Shown here: piece after piece, positions 25,820 to 34,913 of the stretch
Layout: each line of letters opens with the position of its first letter
Numbering within the stretch: position 1 is the first letter of the stretch
Source: Pseudomonadota bacterium
GTDB lineage: Bacteria; Pseudomonadota; Gammaproteobacteria; Burkholderiales; Burkholderiaceae_B
Reading direction: 5' to 3'
NCBI GenBank assembly: GCA_023427085.1
Contig: JAEZBO010000266.1
Coordinates: 1-64,000, forward strand
Length of the DNA: 64,000 nucleotides
Translations under genes and position numbers: made by a program
The notes under the pieces: generated by a model
What the model was told of the DNA's origin: nothing
The model's input: the letters and a program-made list of their open reading frames with translations, nothing else
Database searches by the model: none

Positions 25820-28158
25820 CGTTTCTGCTCCAAGTCGGCCTGGGCCGCGATGGTCGCGCGCGCACGCACGGCGCGCCGCCGCAGCAGGCTCCAGACCCCC
25901 AGCGTCGCAAAGCCCACCACCGCGATCTCGCCCAGCGTGTCGAGCGCCCGGTAGTCGACGATGATGACGTTGACGACGTTCTGGCCATGCGCCTGGCCGT
26001 AGCTGGTGGCGCCGAAATACTCGGACAGCCGGCCGTCGAAGGGCAACGCCAGCATGCTGGCCAGCGCCACGAACACCAGCACGCCGAACGCCGCGGCGAT
26101 GGCGACGTCGATGCGCTTCTCGGCACGGCTGCGAGTGCTGGGTGCACGCTCGGGCAGGCGCACCATCACGGCCATCAGCACGACCAGCACCAGCGTCTCG
26201 ACGGCGAACTGGGTCAGCGCCAGGTCGGGCGCGCCATGCAGCAGGAACAGCAGCGCCGAGGCATAACCGACCACGCCGACCCCGACCAGGCCTGGCAGCA
26301 ACTTGTCGCTGCGGGCGGCGACCAGCGCGCCGATCACGGCGAACAGCATCAGCGCGCTGGGCAGCGCCCGCAACGTGCCATCCAGCGCCAGTGCCCCGCT
26401 GGCGCCCGAGCCGAACACCGACCACGCGCCGGTCGCCACCAGCACCACGCAGGTCAGCAACATATAACGGCGGCTGTCGCCGTTTTGCAGCACCCGCGTG
26501 CTGCCGCGCGCCAGCCCCAGAACCGCATCGACCGTACGCAGATAGACGCGCTGGGCGTCGAAGCGCTTGAGCAGCGGCGCGCGCTGCAAGGCATGATGCA
26601 GCGCATCCCACTTCCAGGCCAGCAGCACGCCCAGCAGGATGACCGATGCGCTCAAGGCCAGCATCGGCGTCAGGCCATGCCACAGCGAAAACGGCAGGTC
26701 GACCGGGCTGCCATGGATCGCCGAGGCGGCCGGCGAGATCAGGTAGCGCGAGAAGAAAGCCGGGAACAGCCCGGCGGCGATGCCCAGTATCCCCAGCGTC
26801 AGCGGGCCGGCCAGCAGGCCCGGTGTCTCGCCGTGCTCGACCTCGACCGGCGCGCGCGGCTTCAGAAAGAAAGGCCGCAGCGAGACCACCGCGGCGATCG
26901 CCACCATGGTGCCGTTGACCAGCACCGCCACCAGCACCGGCACCGCGTCCCAGCGGCTTTCCAGCTGCGCCTCGAACAGGTATTCCTTGGCGATGAAGCC
27001 GACGAAAGGCGGCAGGCCCGCCATCGACAGGCTGGCCAGCATCACCGCCACCGCGGTCAAGGGCAGATGGCGCGCGAGCCCGCCCAGCCTGCGCAGCTCG
27101 CTGACGTGGGTGGCATGGATCGCCGTGCCGGCGCAGAAGAACAGCGCGGCCTTGTAGAACGCGTGCGCGACGATGAAGGCGCAGACGGCCATCGCCGCGA
27201 CCGGCCCGTCCAGGCCGATCAGCATCACCAGGATGCCCAGCGAGGCGACGGTCGACTGCGCCAGCACCGCCTTGTAGCCGGTCGCGCGGATGGCGTGCTT
27301 GGCCGCCACCAGCATGGTCGCCATGCCGATCACCACCAGCGTATCGCCGTACCACCAGAGTCCGGTCAGGATGCTGTCGAAGCGGGCCAGCAGATACACG
27401 CCCAGCTTGACCATGGTCGCCGAATGCAGATACGCCGACGCCGGCGTGGGCGCGGCCATCGCCTGCGGCAGCCAGAAATGAAACGGAAACTGCGCCGACT
27501 TGGTGAAGGCGCCCAGCATCACCAGCACCACGGCAGGCACCAGCCAGTCGCTGGCCAGCAGTTCGTCGGCGCGGCCGGCGATCTCGCTGAGCGAGAACGT
27601 CTGCATCGACATGCCGATCAGCAACAGCCCGCCGAACAAGGCCAGGCCGCCGGCGCCGGTCACCAGCAAGGACTGCAGCGCCGCCTTGCGCGCTTCGGCC
27701 TTGTACGAATCGAAGCCGATCAGCATGAACGACAGCAGGCTGGTCGCTTCCCAGAACACGAACAGCACGATCAGGTTGTCGGACAGCACCGTGCCGATCA
27801 TCGAGGCCATGAAAGCCAGGATCAGGCACACGAAGCGCGCGCGCTCGCGCGCCGGCTTGCCGGAAAAATAGGCGGTGGCGTACAGGGTGACGAGGGTGCC
27901 GATGCCGGTGATCAGCAGCGCGAACAGCAGCGCGAAGCCATCCAGGCGCAAGGACAGGTCGACGCCGATCGCCGGCACCCACGACACGCCGTGCTGAACG
28001 GCCTGTCCGCTGGCGACCAGCGGTGCGTGCTGCACGAAAGCGGCGAACAGGCCTGCCGGAATCAAGGCCGGCAGGTAGCGGGTGGCGTGATGGGCTGACA
28101 GGCGCCAGCCGGCGAACGCGCCGAGCCAGGCCAACAGCAATATCGAGGTCAGCGCCAT
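25816..28158 (-). CDS. mnhA: Mrp antiporter subunit A
   Basis: The 780-residue protein is the largest subunit, homologous to NuoL. About 20 hydrophobic helices are visible, with the ion-path motifs WEATSLLSFMLIG and FTKSAQFPFHFWLPQAM, and the MrpA-specific C-terminal domain (APDLALTQFAVETLVLVVLMAVM). The ATG at 28158 is chosen because GGAGG lies seven bases before it; the open frame extends to 28293. First gene of the mnhA-G operon, behind a structured leader. Confidence 0.94.
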   Translation of the reverse strand: MALTSILLLAWLGAFAGWRLSAHHATRYLPALIPAGLFAAFVQHAPLVASGQAVQHGVSWVPAIGVDLSLRLDGFALLFALLITGIGTLVTLYATAYFSGKPARERARFVCLILAFMASMIGTVLSDNLIVLFVFWEATSLLSFMLIGFDSYKAEARKAALQSLLVTGAGGLALFGGLLLIGMSMQTFSLSEIAGRADELLASDWLVPAVVLVMLGAFTKSAQFPFHFWLPQAMAAPTPASAYLHSATMVKLGVYLLARFDSILTGLWWYGDTLVVIGMATMLVAAKHAIRATGYKAVLAQSTVASLGILVMLIGLDGPVAAMAVCAFIVAHAFYKAALFFCAGTAIHATHVSELRRLGGLARHLPLTAVAVMLASLSMAGLPPFVGFIAKEYLFEAQLESRWDAVPVLVAVLVNGTMVAIAAVVSLRPFFLKPRAPVEVEHGETPGLLAGPLTLGILGIAAGLFPAFFSRYLISPAASAIHGSPVDLPFSLWHGLTPMLALSASVILLGVLLAWKWDALHHALQRAPLLKRFDAQRVYLRTVDAVLGLARGSTRVLQNGDSRRYMLLTCVVLVATGAWSVFGSGASGALALDGTLRALPSALMLFAVIGALVAARSDKLLPGLVGVGVVGYASALLFLLHGAPDLALTQFAVETLVLVVLMAVMVRLPERAPSTRSRAEKRIDVAIAAAFGVLVFVALASMLALPFDGRLSEYFGATSYGQAHGQNVVNVIIVDYRALDTLGEIAVVGFATLGVWSLLRRRAVRARATIAAQADLEQKR

Positions 28159-28340
28159 GCCGGGCCTCCGGTATGAAGCCCGGGCCGACCCGCGGCGGTG
28201 AAAACGACGAAAGGACAGGCACGCGAAGCCAGCGAACGCTGGCGGGCAGTTGGGTTCATGGTCGCTCGAAGCCCGCGTTGGCGGCCCGACCAACGCACTG
28301 ACCCTCCCGATCTCAGGAGGAGACCGAAACCCGCAGGCAG
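28159..28340 (-). promoter_or_regulatory. Structured 5' leader of the Mrp operon
   Basis: Upstream of mnhA the transcript could form two strong hairpins. One has 7-base-pair arms at 28275-28281 and 28290-28296. The other has 7-base-pair arms at 28228-28234 and 28237-28243. A GGTCTCCTCCTGAGATCGGG segment at about 28305-28328 contains sequence complementary to a ribosome site (CTCC against GGAG). Antiporter operons are sometimes controlled by cation-sensing leader RNAs; I cannot place this one in a known class. The stretch 28341-28455 shows nothing further. Confidence 0.4.
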
Positions 28341-28455
28341 TGTATCAAAGAACTTTTGATCTGCACACAAGCCACATCGAACGTGCCGCGATGTCGCGGC
28401 AACGTCCAGCAATCGCCGGCGCGCTGCGATGGCGCGCCGGCCACGGCGGCACGCG

Positions 28456-30885
28456 TCAGAAGTCGACTGTCGCCGACAACAGGAAGGTGCGCGGTGCCGC
28501 GCCGTAGAACGAACCGTAGTCGAACACACCGGCCCAGTAGTCGCGGCCGAGCAGGTTCTGGACCGCAAAACGCAGCACCGTGTCGTGCTCGCCGATACGG
28601 GTGCGGTAGCGCAGCCCGGCATCCACGCGTGTCCACGACGGCAGCTTGGCGCTGTTGGCCTGGTTCACGTATTGCCGGGCGGTGTGCAGCAGGTTGCCGG
28701 TCAGCGTCAGGCCCGGTGCGGCCGGCACATCCCACTCGACGCCCAGGTTGGCCTGCCAGTCCGGCACGCCGACGGCATGATTGCCCACCAGCGCCGGGTC
28801 GGGATGACGCGTCAGCTCGGCGTCGTAGAGCACCGCGCCGCCCAGCACGCGCAGCCCGCGCGCGGCTTCGCCATAGGCGTTGAGCTCCAGGCCGCGATTG
28901 CGCTGCTTGCCGTTGACCGAATAGACACCACTGAGCGGTTCGAGGTTGGCGCTCGGGCGCGAGATCTGGAACACGCTGAGCGTGGCGCCGAGCGGTCCAT
29001 GTTCGAACTTGACGCCAGCCTCGTATTGCGTCGACTTGAATGGCGCGAACGCTTCGCCGGCATTGATCGCGCCTTGCGGCGCGGTGCCGCCCACCGACAG
29101 GCCCTGCGTGTAGTTGGCGTAGAACGCTACCTCATCCCAAGGGCGCCACAACACGCCGACCAGCGGCGTCACGGCGTCCTCGTCATAACGGCTGGTGGTC
29201 GCGCCGCTTTCCCCATCGTAGTTGGTGGTGCGCACCCGTTGCTGGCGCAGGCCCAGCGTCAGTTGGCCACGGCCTTGCAGTATCGACAGCGTGTCGGCAA
29301 GTGCCAGGCTGGTCAGCGTCTGGCGCGACAGCATCGGCACGCCGGCCAACGGCGCGAAGTCCGGCCTGTCGATGCGCGTCGGCGCATGAATGTTGGACAT
29401 GATCGGGCTGCTACCGAACGAGAAGGCATAACCCTGGCGATCGTCGAACGCGGTGGCGCTGAGCGTGGCCATGTGGGCGACCAGACCGGTGTCGAAACTG
29501 GCCTGCAGCCCGGCTTCGGCCGTACGTTTGCGAAACTCGAATTCCGCCAGCGCCGGAAACGCCGACGTGTCGCCGGCCGCGTTCTGAATTTGCGGATTGC
29601 CGGTCACCGACTCGAACAGGCCCCGGCCCGCGCCCATCGTCGCGTAGGCCATCAGCCGGTCCGCCACGTCGTACTCGGCGCGCAGCATCGCCGCCTGGTT
29701 ATTCATCTTCGAATATTCCCAGCGCTGGCCCAGATTGGTCTTGGCATTGGGCGCCTCGGGGACTGCCAGGCCAGGCGCCAGCGACAGCGACCGGGTCAGG
29801 CCGTCGATGTTCTCCTGCTGGTAGATCAGGTCGGCCGACACGCGCAACTGGCTGCCGCGATAATCCAGTCCCAGCGCACCGAGGCCGCGCTCGCGGTCCT
29901 GATGGTCCAGCGGCGTAGCGCCGTTACGGTAAGCGCCATTGAACCGGATGCCGAAGGCATTGTCCCGGCCGAAACGGCGTCCCATGTCGACGTGTGCGCC
30001 GACTTGGCTGTCTGAGGTGTACGACGTGGTGACACGCGTCAGTGGTTCGTCGCCGGCACGCTTGGTGACGATGTTGATAGCACCGCCGACCGCGCCGCTG
30101 GGTGACATGCCGCTTAGCAGCGCGGTCGGTCCCTTCACCACCTCGACGCGCTCGGCGTATTCGATCGACGAGCGGTAGGTCGGCGCAATGCCGTACAGGC
30201 CGTTGACCGCCACGTCCAGCGAATCCACCGCAAAGCCACGAATCGTGAACGCCTCGGATTCCGAGCCGCGCGAGCCGCTGGTGCGCACCGATGGGTCGGC
30301 CACCAGCGCCTCGGCGATGCTGGTGGCCTGCTGATTCTCGATGCCTTCGACGGTATAGCTGGCCACGCTGAACGGCGTCTGCATGATGTCGCGATTGCCC
30401 AGCATGCCCAGCCGCGCACCGGTCGCCACCTGTCCGCCGGCGAAGACCGGCGGCGTCGTGCCGCCCAACGCGGCGCCCTGCACGGTCATGGCAGCCAGCG
30501 TGCTGACCTCGCCGACAGAGGCCGATGGCGCGCGGCGCAACACGAAACCGCCATCGTCGCGGCGTTGCGCCTGCACACCGGTGCCAGCCAGCAAGGCATC
30601 GAGTCCGGCGGCGACGCCGTGGTTGCCGCGCAGGCCGCCCGTACTGACGCCGCGCACCGTGTCGGCGGAATACGACAGGCTCACGCCTGCTGCGGCGGCG
30701 TAGCGCTCGAGCGCCGTCTGCAGGGGGCCGGCGGGAATGTCGAAGCTGCGCGGCGCGGTGCTGGCAGCGCCCGACTGCGCAGTGGCAATGGCCGGCAGCG
30801 CGCCGACGCCCACGACCAGCGCGAGGCACAGCGCCAGCTGGCTCGAGACGGGGGAAAGGAGGGGCCGGGCACTCTCTGCAATCAT
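28456..30885 (-). CDS. TonB-dependent siderophore receptor with N-terminal signalling domain
   Basis: The 809-residue outer-membrane protein has a signal peptide (ending near ATAQS), then a secretin/TonB short N-terminal signalling domain (residues about 45-110). A plug domain follows (VVKGPTALLSGMSPSGAVGGAINIVTKR) and then a 22-strand barrel ending in the aromatic terminus VDF. The signalling domain marks it as a transducer that reports ligand binding to FecR. ATG 30885 is preferred for the GAGGAA site upstream; an earlier start at 30948 would precede the signal peptide. The siderophore is not identifiable. Confidence 0.93.
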   Translation of the reverse strand: MIAESARPLLSPVSSQLALCLALVVGVGALPAIATAQSGAASTAPRSFDIPAGPLQTALERYAAAAGVSLSYSADTVRGVSTGGLRGNHGVAAGLDALLAGTGVQAQRRDDGGFVLRRAPSASVGEVSTLAAMTVQGAALGGTTPPVFAGGQVATGARLGMLGNRDIMQTPFSVASYTVEGIENQQATSIAEALVADPSVRTSGSRGSESEAFTIRGFAVDSLDVAVNGLYGIAPTYRSSIEYAERVEVVKGPTALLSGMSPSGAVGGAINIVTKRAGDEPLTRVTTSYTSDSQVGAHVDMGRRFGRDNAFGIRFNGAYRNGATPLDHQDRERGLGALGLDYRGSQLRVSADLIYQQENIDGLTRSLSLAPGLAVPEAPNAKTNLGQRWEYSKMNNQAAMLRAEYDVADRLMAYATMGAGRGLFESVTGNPQIQNAAGDTSAFPALAEFEFRKRTAEAGLQASFDTGLVAHMATLSATAFDDRQGYAFSFGSSPIMSNIHAPTRIDRPDFAPLAGVPMLSRQTLTSLALADTLSILQGRGQLTLGLRQQRVRTTNYDGESGATTSRYDEDAVTPLVGVLWRPWDEVAFYANYTQGLSVGGTAPQGAINAGEAFAPFKSTQYEAGVKFEHGPLGATLSVFQISRPSANLEPLSGVYSVNGKQRNRGLELNAYGEAARGLRVLGGAVLYDAELTRHPDPALVGNHAVGVPDWQANLGVEWDVPAAPGLTLTGNLLHTARQYVNQANSAKLPSWTRVDAGLRYRTRIGEHDTVLRFAVQNLLGRDYWAGVFDYGSFYGAAPRTFLLSATVDF

Positions 30886-30999
30886 GGTATTCCTCGGATG
30901 AAAGAAGGTTCTCCCCCCTTTGCCGAACGAGATCGCAAAACCCCTCAACTGATCGCAATTTTTTTTAGAGCATCAGCCCCGGCAGGCGGCCGGCCAGCG

Positions 31000-31974
31000 C
31001 TAGGCCGTCAGGCTGACCCAGTAGCGGCTGCGATAGGCCATGCGCCAGCCATGCGTCTGCGCCAGGAAACGCAAGGTCTGGTCGATGTCGCCCAACTGGT
31101 AGACCCCGGTGATCGGATGGTGCTCGATGTCCGCGCCAGCGCTCAGATAACCGCTGCGATAACGGTTCAGTTCGGCCAGCAGCGCGCCCAGCGGCATGTC
31201 GCGCGCGACCAGCACGCCACTGAGCCAGCCCGCAGGCTCGTAGCCGGCTGGTCCGGCCGGCTGCGCACCATCGGCCCGGACGTGCCAGCGCTCGCCGGCG
31301 CCGATCAGGCGCGACGGACCTTGCAAGGGCCACCACTCGACCGAGCCCTGCTGCACCGCGAGCCGCAACAGGCCGTCGTCGAGGCGGGCCAGGAATCGCG
31401 TATGCATGGCCAGCAGCGTGCCCAGGCCGGTCAGCACCCGCAGCGGCGCCTGCGCGCGACTACCGGTGCTGACGAAGATCTCGCCGCGGTGCAAGCGCAA
31501 CGCGCGCGTCAGTCCGGTCGACAGGTCCGAGATCGCCGTGTCGGTATTCAAGGCCACCGTCGTGCCGTCAGCCAGCGTGATCGTGCGGCGCTCGCCTCGA
31601 CCGGTGCTGACGTCGGCCACCAGCCGCTGCCACGGCGTGTGCTGGCCGGCCAGCCAACCCGTCATGCCCAGCGTGCCGGCCAGCGACAGGTACTTGAGCG
31701 CGCGGCGGCGCGCGGGCGCCTGCCGTGCCGACCGCGGCTGCAAGGTGCCGTGCACCAAGCCGCCCGGCAGGCCGCGCAGCTCGCCAGTGATCGCCTGCAT
31801 GCGCGACCAGGCGATGGCATGGCGTGGATCGTCGCCGAGCCAGCGCTCGAAGGCCAGCCGCGTCTGCCCGTTGGGCTCGTTGTAATGCACCCGCAGTGCC
31901 CACGCGATCGCCGCGTCGATCATGTCGGACGAGGGTTCGTCGGTGCCCGCCAGGCGGCCGGCCGGGCTAGTCAT
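31000..31974 (-). CDS. FecR-type anti-sigma/transducer
   Basis: The 324-residue protein has an N-terminal DUF4880 anti-sigma segment (AFERWLGDDPRHAIAWSRM) and one membrane helix (residues about 92-110). Its periplasmic FecR domain (ADGTTVALNTDTAI) has a C-terminal secretin-like part that would contact the receptor's signalling domain. Eight-base overlap with the sigma factor gene upstream. Confidence 0.92.
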   Translation of the reverse strand: MTSPAGRLAGTDEPSSDMIDAAIAWALRVHYNEPNGQTRLAFERWLGDDPRHAIAWSRMQAITGELRGLPGGLVHGTLQPRSARQAPARRRALKYLSLAGTLGMTGWLAGQHTPWQRLVADVSTGRGERRTITLADGTTVALNTDTAISDLSTGLTRALRLHRGEIFVSTGSRAQAPLRVLTGLGTLLAMHTRFLARLDDGLLRLAVQQGSVEWWPLQGPSRLIGAGERWHVRADGAQPAGPAGYEPAGWLSGVLVARDMPLGALLAELNRYRSGYLSAGADIEHHPITGVYQLGDIDQTLRFLAQTHGWRMAYRSRYWVSLTA

Positions 31975-32488
31975 CGAAACGCAGCGTGTAGCACAGGCGC
32001 AGGGCCTGGGCCAGATAACGCTCCACGGTCGACAGCGACACGCCCAACTGGCGGGCGATCTGCGGACAGCTCAAGCCATCGACCTGGGCCAGCAGAAAGG
32101 CCGTCTTGGCCGCCGGCTTGAGCGTATCGAGCTCCGCGTCCACCCGCAGCAGCGTCTCGAAGATCAGCTGTTGCGATTCGGGCGACGGCACCTGCGGCGC
32201 GGGAATCGCCGCCAGCGCCTGCAGCCACGCGCGTTCGAGATCGCCGCGGCGCCAATGATCGACCACCAGCGCGTGGGCGATCTTGGTCAGGTAGGCGCGA
32301 GGCTCGTTCAGGGTCGGCGCCGCGGCCTGGTGGCGCCGGCGCAGCACCCGTACGAAGGTGTCCTGCGCCAGGTCCATGGCGTGGTCCGAGCCGCCCAGCT
32401 TGCGGCGCAACCAGCCCACCAGCCAGCCGTGGTGGTCGCGATAGAGGACATGCACATCGCCGTCCAGATCGGGCTCGGTGACCGCCAT
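31967..32488 (-). CDS. FecI-type ECF sigma factor
   Basis: The 173-residue sigma-70-family factor has region 2 (AMDLAQDTFVRVLRRR) and region 4 (LSCPQIARQLGVSLSTVERYLAQAL). It would direct RNA polymerase to the receptor promoter once released through FecR. A Fur-like dyad lies 41 bases upstream, so it is expected to be iron-repressed. Overlaps fecR. Confidence 0.93.
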   Translation of the reverse strand: MAVTEPDLDGDVHVLYRDHHGWLVGWLRRKLGGSDHAMDLAQDTFVRVLRRRHQAAAPTLNEPRAYLTKIAHALVVDHWRRGDLERAWLQALAAIPAPQVPSPESQQLIFETLLRVDAELDTLKPAAKTAFLLAQVDGLSCPQIARQLGVSLSTVERYLAQALRLCYTLRFDD

Positions 32489-32528
32489 GGGAGTCGCAGG
32501 GAGAAGAATGAAGTGGAACAGACAATAT

Positions 32529-32543
32529 TGAGAATTTGTCTCA
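32529..32543. promoter_or_regulatory. Fur-like box upstream of the ECF sigma gene
   Basis: TGAGA-ATTTG-TCTCA is a perfect 5-5-5 dyad inside an AT-rich stretch 41 bases before the sigma factor start. It resembles the TGAGAAT half-sites of Fur boxes. Iron control fits FecI-type systems; direct binding is inference. Confidence 0.55.
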
Positions 32544-32675
32544 TTCTATTCTTCGCGGTGAATCGCTGGCAATGCAGGTAGCACCGAGCGCGCGGTCCTG
32601 TGGTGACGACGCGACGACACCATCGGCCAGGCTAGCGCCGCGCTCGATGTGCCCAGACGGACCCGGCCGGCGCGC

Positions 32676-33701
32676 TCAATCCGATACCCAGCTGCCCTCC
32701 ACATACGGCACTGGCATCTGCCCCCGCGCGGACACCGCAAACAGGCTGGCGTTGTCGTCGTTCACGTCGAAACGCAGCGCGACCTCGGCACCCGGCCCGC
32801 CCAGTCGTTCGAACGCCGCGCGGATCACGTCGTAATCGAACTTGAAATCCGCCACGTATTCCCTGCCGTCGGCGCCGCGCCAGACCGCGTAGACATGCGC
32901 CGGCAACGGCCTCGCCTGCCACGCGGATGCGCCCTCGCCCGCCACGCTGGTGCGCTCGCCGCTGAAGCTGCGGGCGTAGAAATAGCGCGGGCCGGCGCCC
33001 TGGTAGGCATTGGCCTCGAAGCGCCAGCGATAAGGCTGCGGATAACGGTCGAATTGATCCGCGGCCGGCCAGCCCTGCACCTGCCAGCGCGTCAGCAGTT
33101 CGGGCGGATACAACTGCGCTGGCGCATGCGCCGCCTGGCGATAGTTGTCGCGAAAGAAATACTGGAAATCCTCGCGGGCCTGAGTTGGATCGAGCGTCGT
33201 CGGCGCGGCCTGGAAGCTCGCCAGCTGTACCTGTCCGCTGCCGGACTCGGCCCACAGCACGACCTTGCCGCGCGGCGCCAATCCCACCAGCAACGTATGA
33301 AAATCAGCCCGCCTGCCGGTGCGCGGGTTAAGCACGCCCTCGCGCCAGACCACTTCGATCGCGGCGCGGTCCAGCGGCCAGCGGCCCTGATAAAAACGCT
33401 GCTCCTTGACCGAATACCAGGTGATCGCCAGCGTGTGCGGCAGCTTGTAGCGCCCGTCGCCGGTGCTGAAGGTGCCGCCCGACTCACCCCAGCCGGCATT
33501 GATCAAGCCCCATATCGGCGAAAACGAATAGGTGCGATCGGGGCCCGACAAAGCGCCCTCGTAGATTTCGACCGGATATGCCTGCGGCGCCGAGATCGAG
33601 CCGCGCCATGGGTAGGACGACCCGTTGTCCTGCGCCAGCGCGGCACCGGCCAGCAGCAGCGACAGCGCGCACAGACCCAGCAACGTTCTGATCGTTCTCA
33701 T
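32676..33701 (-). CDS. DUF2931-like exported protein
   Basis: The 341-residue protein has a Sec signal peptide (MRTIRTLLGLCALSLLLAGAALAQ). Aromatic-rich segments follow (YPWRGSISAPQAYPVEIYEG; LPHTLAITWYSVKEQRFYQG) resembling the DUF2931 family of unknown function. No catalytic motif is visible. It stands alone between the iron-signalling genes and the metallo-hydrolase. Family assignment is by eye. Confidence 0.6.
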   Translation of the reverse strand: MRTIRTLLGLCALSLLLAGAALAQDNGSSYPWRGSISAPQAYPVEIYEGALSGPDRTYSFSPIWGLINAGWGESGGTFSTGDGRYKLPHTLAITWYSVKEQRFYQGRWPLDRAAIEVVWREGVLNPRTGRRADFHTLLVGLAPRGKVVLWAESGSGQVQLASFQAAPTTLDPTQAREDFQYFFRDNYRQAAHAPAQLYPPELLTRWQVQGWPAADQFDRYPQPYRWRFEANAYQGAGPRYFYARSFSGERTSVAGEGASAWQARPLPAHVYAVWRGADGREYVADFKFDYDVIRAAFERLGGPGAEVALRFDVNDDNASLFAVSARGQMPVPYVEGSWVSD

Positions 33702-33767
33702 CCACGCATGTTATGCCACGCGGGTACGCAGGCCTTCTGGAACCAGCCCACCGTGATCGTCCAGGTT

Positions 33768-34772
33768 TCAAAACTGCCACTGCGCCGGCACCCACGCATA
33801 CGCCGAGTCCAGTTTCAGCATGCGGCCCAGACCTGGAAACGGATAATGGAAACCCAGCACCAGCATGCGCTCGCTGGCGGCCCGGTCGAATATCCGCTGG
33901 CGCGCCGCCTGGGCGGTTTCCTTGTCGCGATCGGGGCCGGGCAACCAGCCATGATCGATATTGACCACCGGGTGATAAGCCAGATCGGCGGTCAGCAACA
34001 ACTGCGCATCGCCAGAATGCACCAGAAAATTCGCCATGCCCGGCGTATGGCCTGCCGCCGTCAGCGTGGTCAGGCCCGGCACGATCTCGCTGCCGGCGTC
34101 GTACAGCTCGACATCGCGGGCATAGGGCGCCACGCTGTCCTTGATCGCGGCGCCGAAACGGCGGCGAAAATCCTCCGGCACCGGCATATACGACAGGTCG
34201 GGATCGCTGCTGACGAAGAACTGCCAGTCCGCGCGCGGCGCGAACACCGTCGCGCGCGGAAACGCCTTGCCGCCATCGGCCGCGCGCAGGTTGCCGACAT
34301 GGTCCGGATGGGTATGCGAAATCACGATGGCGTCGATATCTTCCGGACGCAGGCCCAGCGCCGCCAGATTCGCGAAGATCTTGCCGCCATTCGGCCCCAT
34401 GGTCTGGCCGGCGCCGGCCTCGAGCAGGATGCGGCGCCCGCCGGTCTCGAGCAGCAGCGTGTTCAGGTTCAGCGTCAGGTGGTCTGGCGGCAGAAATGCC
34501 TGCCGCAGCGCCTCGTTCAGTTCGAGTTCCGAAGCGTCGCTGGCGTAGATCCTGGGCGGGCCGCCGATCACGCCGTCGCTGAGCACCGTCGCGCTGATGT
34601 CGCCAACCCGAAAACGATAGACGCCGGCATTGCCCGCGGTCGGCAGCACGGCCGGTTTTGCCTGCGCCAGCGCTGGCTTGTCGAACCCCGCGCCCAATAC
34701 CAGGCCAGACAGGCCGGCCGCGGCCGACAGCATCACTTTCCTGCGATTCAGTAGCAAAGGTAGCGTATCCAT
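33768..34772 (-). CDS. Metallo-beta-lactamase-fold hydrolase, Tat-exported
   Basis: The 334-residue protein has a twin-arginine signal (NRRKVMLSAAAGLSG) and the metal motif HTHPDH (VISHTHPDHVG). Further ligands lie in AAGHTPGM and TADLAYH, the quorum-quenching/glyoxalase-II-like branch of the family. Substrate unknown: lactones, thioesters or organic esters are possible. ATG 34772 sets the signal peptide correctly. It is divergent from a LysR regulator 141 bases away. Confidence 0.88.
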   Translation of the reverse strand: MDTLPLLLNRRKVMLSAAAGLSGLVLGAGFDKPALAQAKPAVLPTAGNAGVYRFRVGDISATVLSDGVIGGPPRIYASDASELELNEALRQAFLPPDHLTLNLNTLLLETGGRRILLEAGAGQTMGPNGGKIFANLAALGLRPEDIDAIVISHTHPDHVGNLRAADGGKAFPRATVFAPRADWQFFVSSDPDLSYMPVPEDFRRRFGAAIKDSVAPYARDVELYDAGSEIVPGLTTLTAAGHTPGMANFLVHSGDAQLLLTADLAYHPVVNIDHGWLPGPDRDKETAQAARQRIFDRAASERMLVLGFHYPFPGLGRMLKLDSAYAWVPAQWQF

Positions 34773-34913
34773 GGCTGATCTCCGATCCCTGCATGTTGAT
34801 TCGGGCGGTGCGCAAGAACAGTGGCCGCGCCGCGATGTGCCCTCACTATGACAGCGCACACTGCGACTGATAAGATCGCCAATACTTAATGGATTGATTA
34901 GCCAGGCTTCGCA

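Noticed and set aside
25987..28098. 703-residue plus-strand frame opposite mnhA
   Set aside because: It is extremely rich in His, Gln and Arg; the antisense of a membrane-protein gene gives exactly this.
28159..28340. Naming the Mrp leader as a known sodium or lithium riboswitch
   Set aside because: I could not match the conserved bases of any class from memory; only hairpins can be supported.
28429..30015. 528-residue plus-strand frame opposite the TonB receptor
   Set aside because: It is a shadow; the minus strand shows the signal, plug and barrel features.
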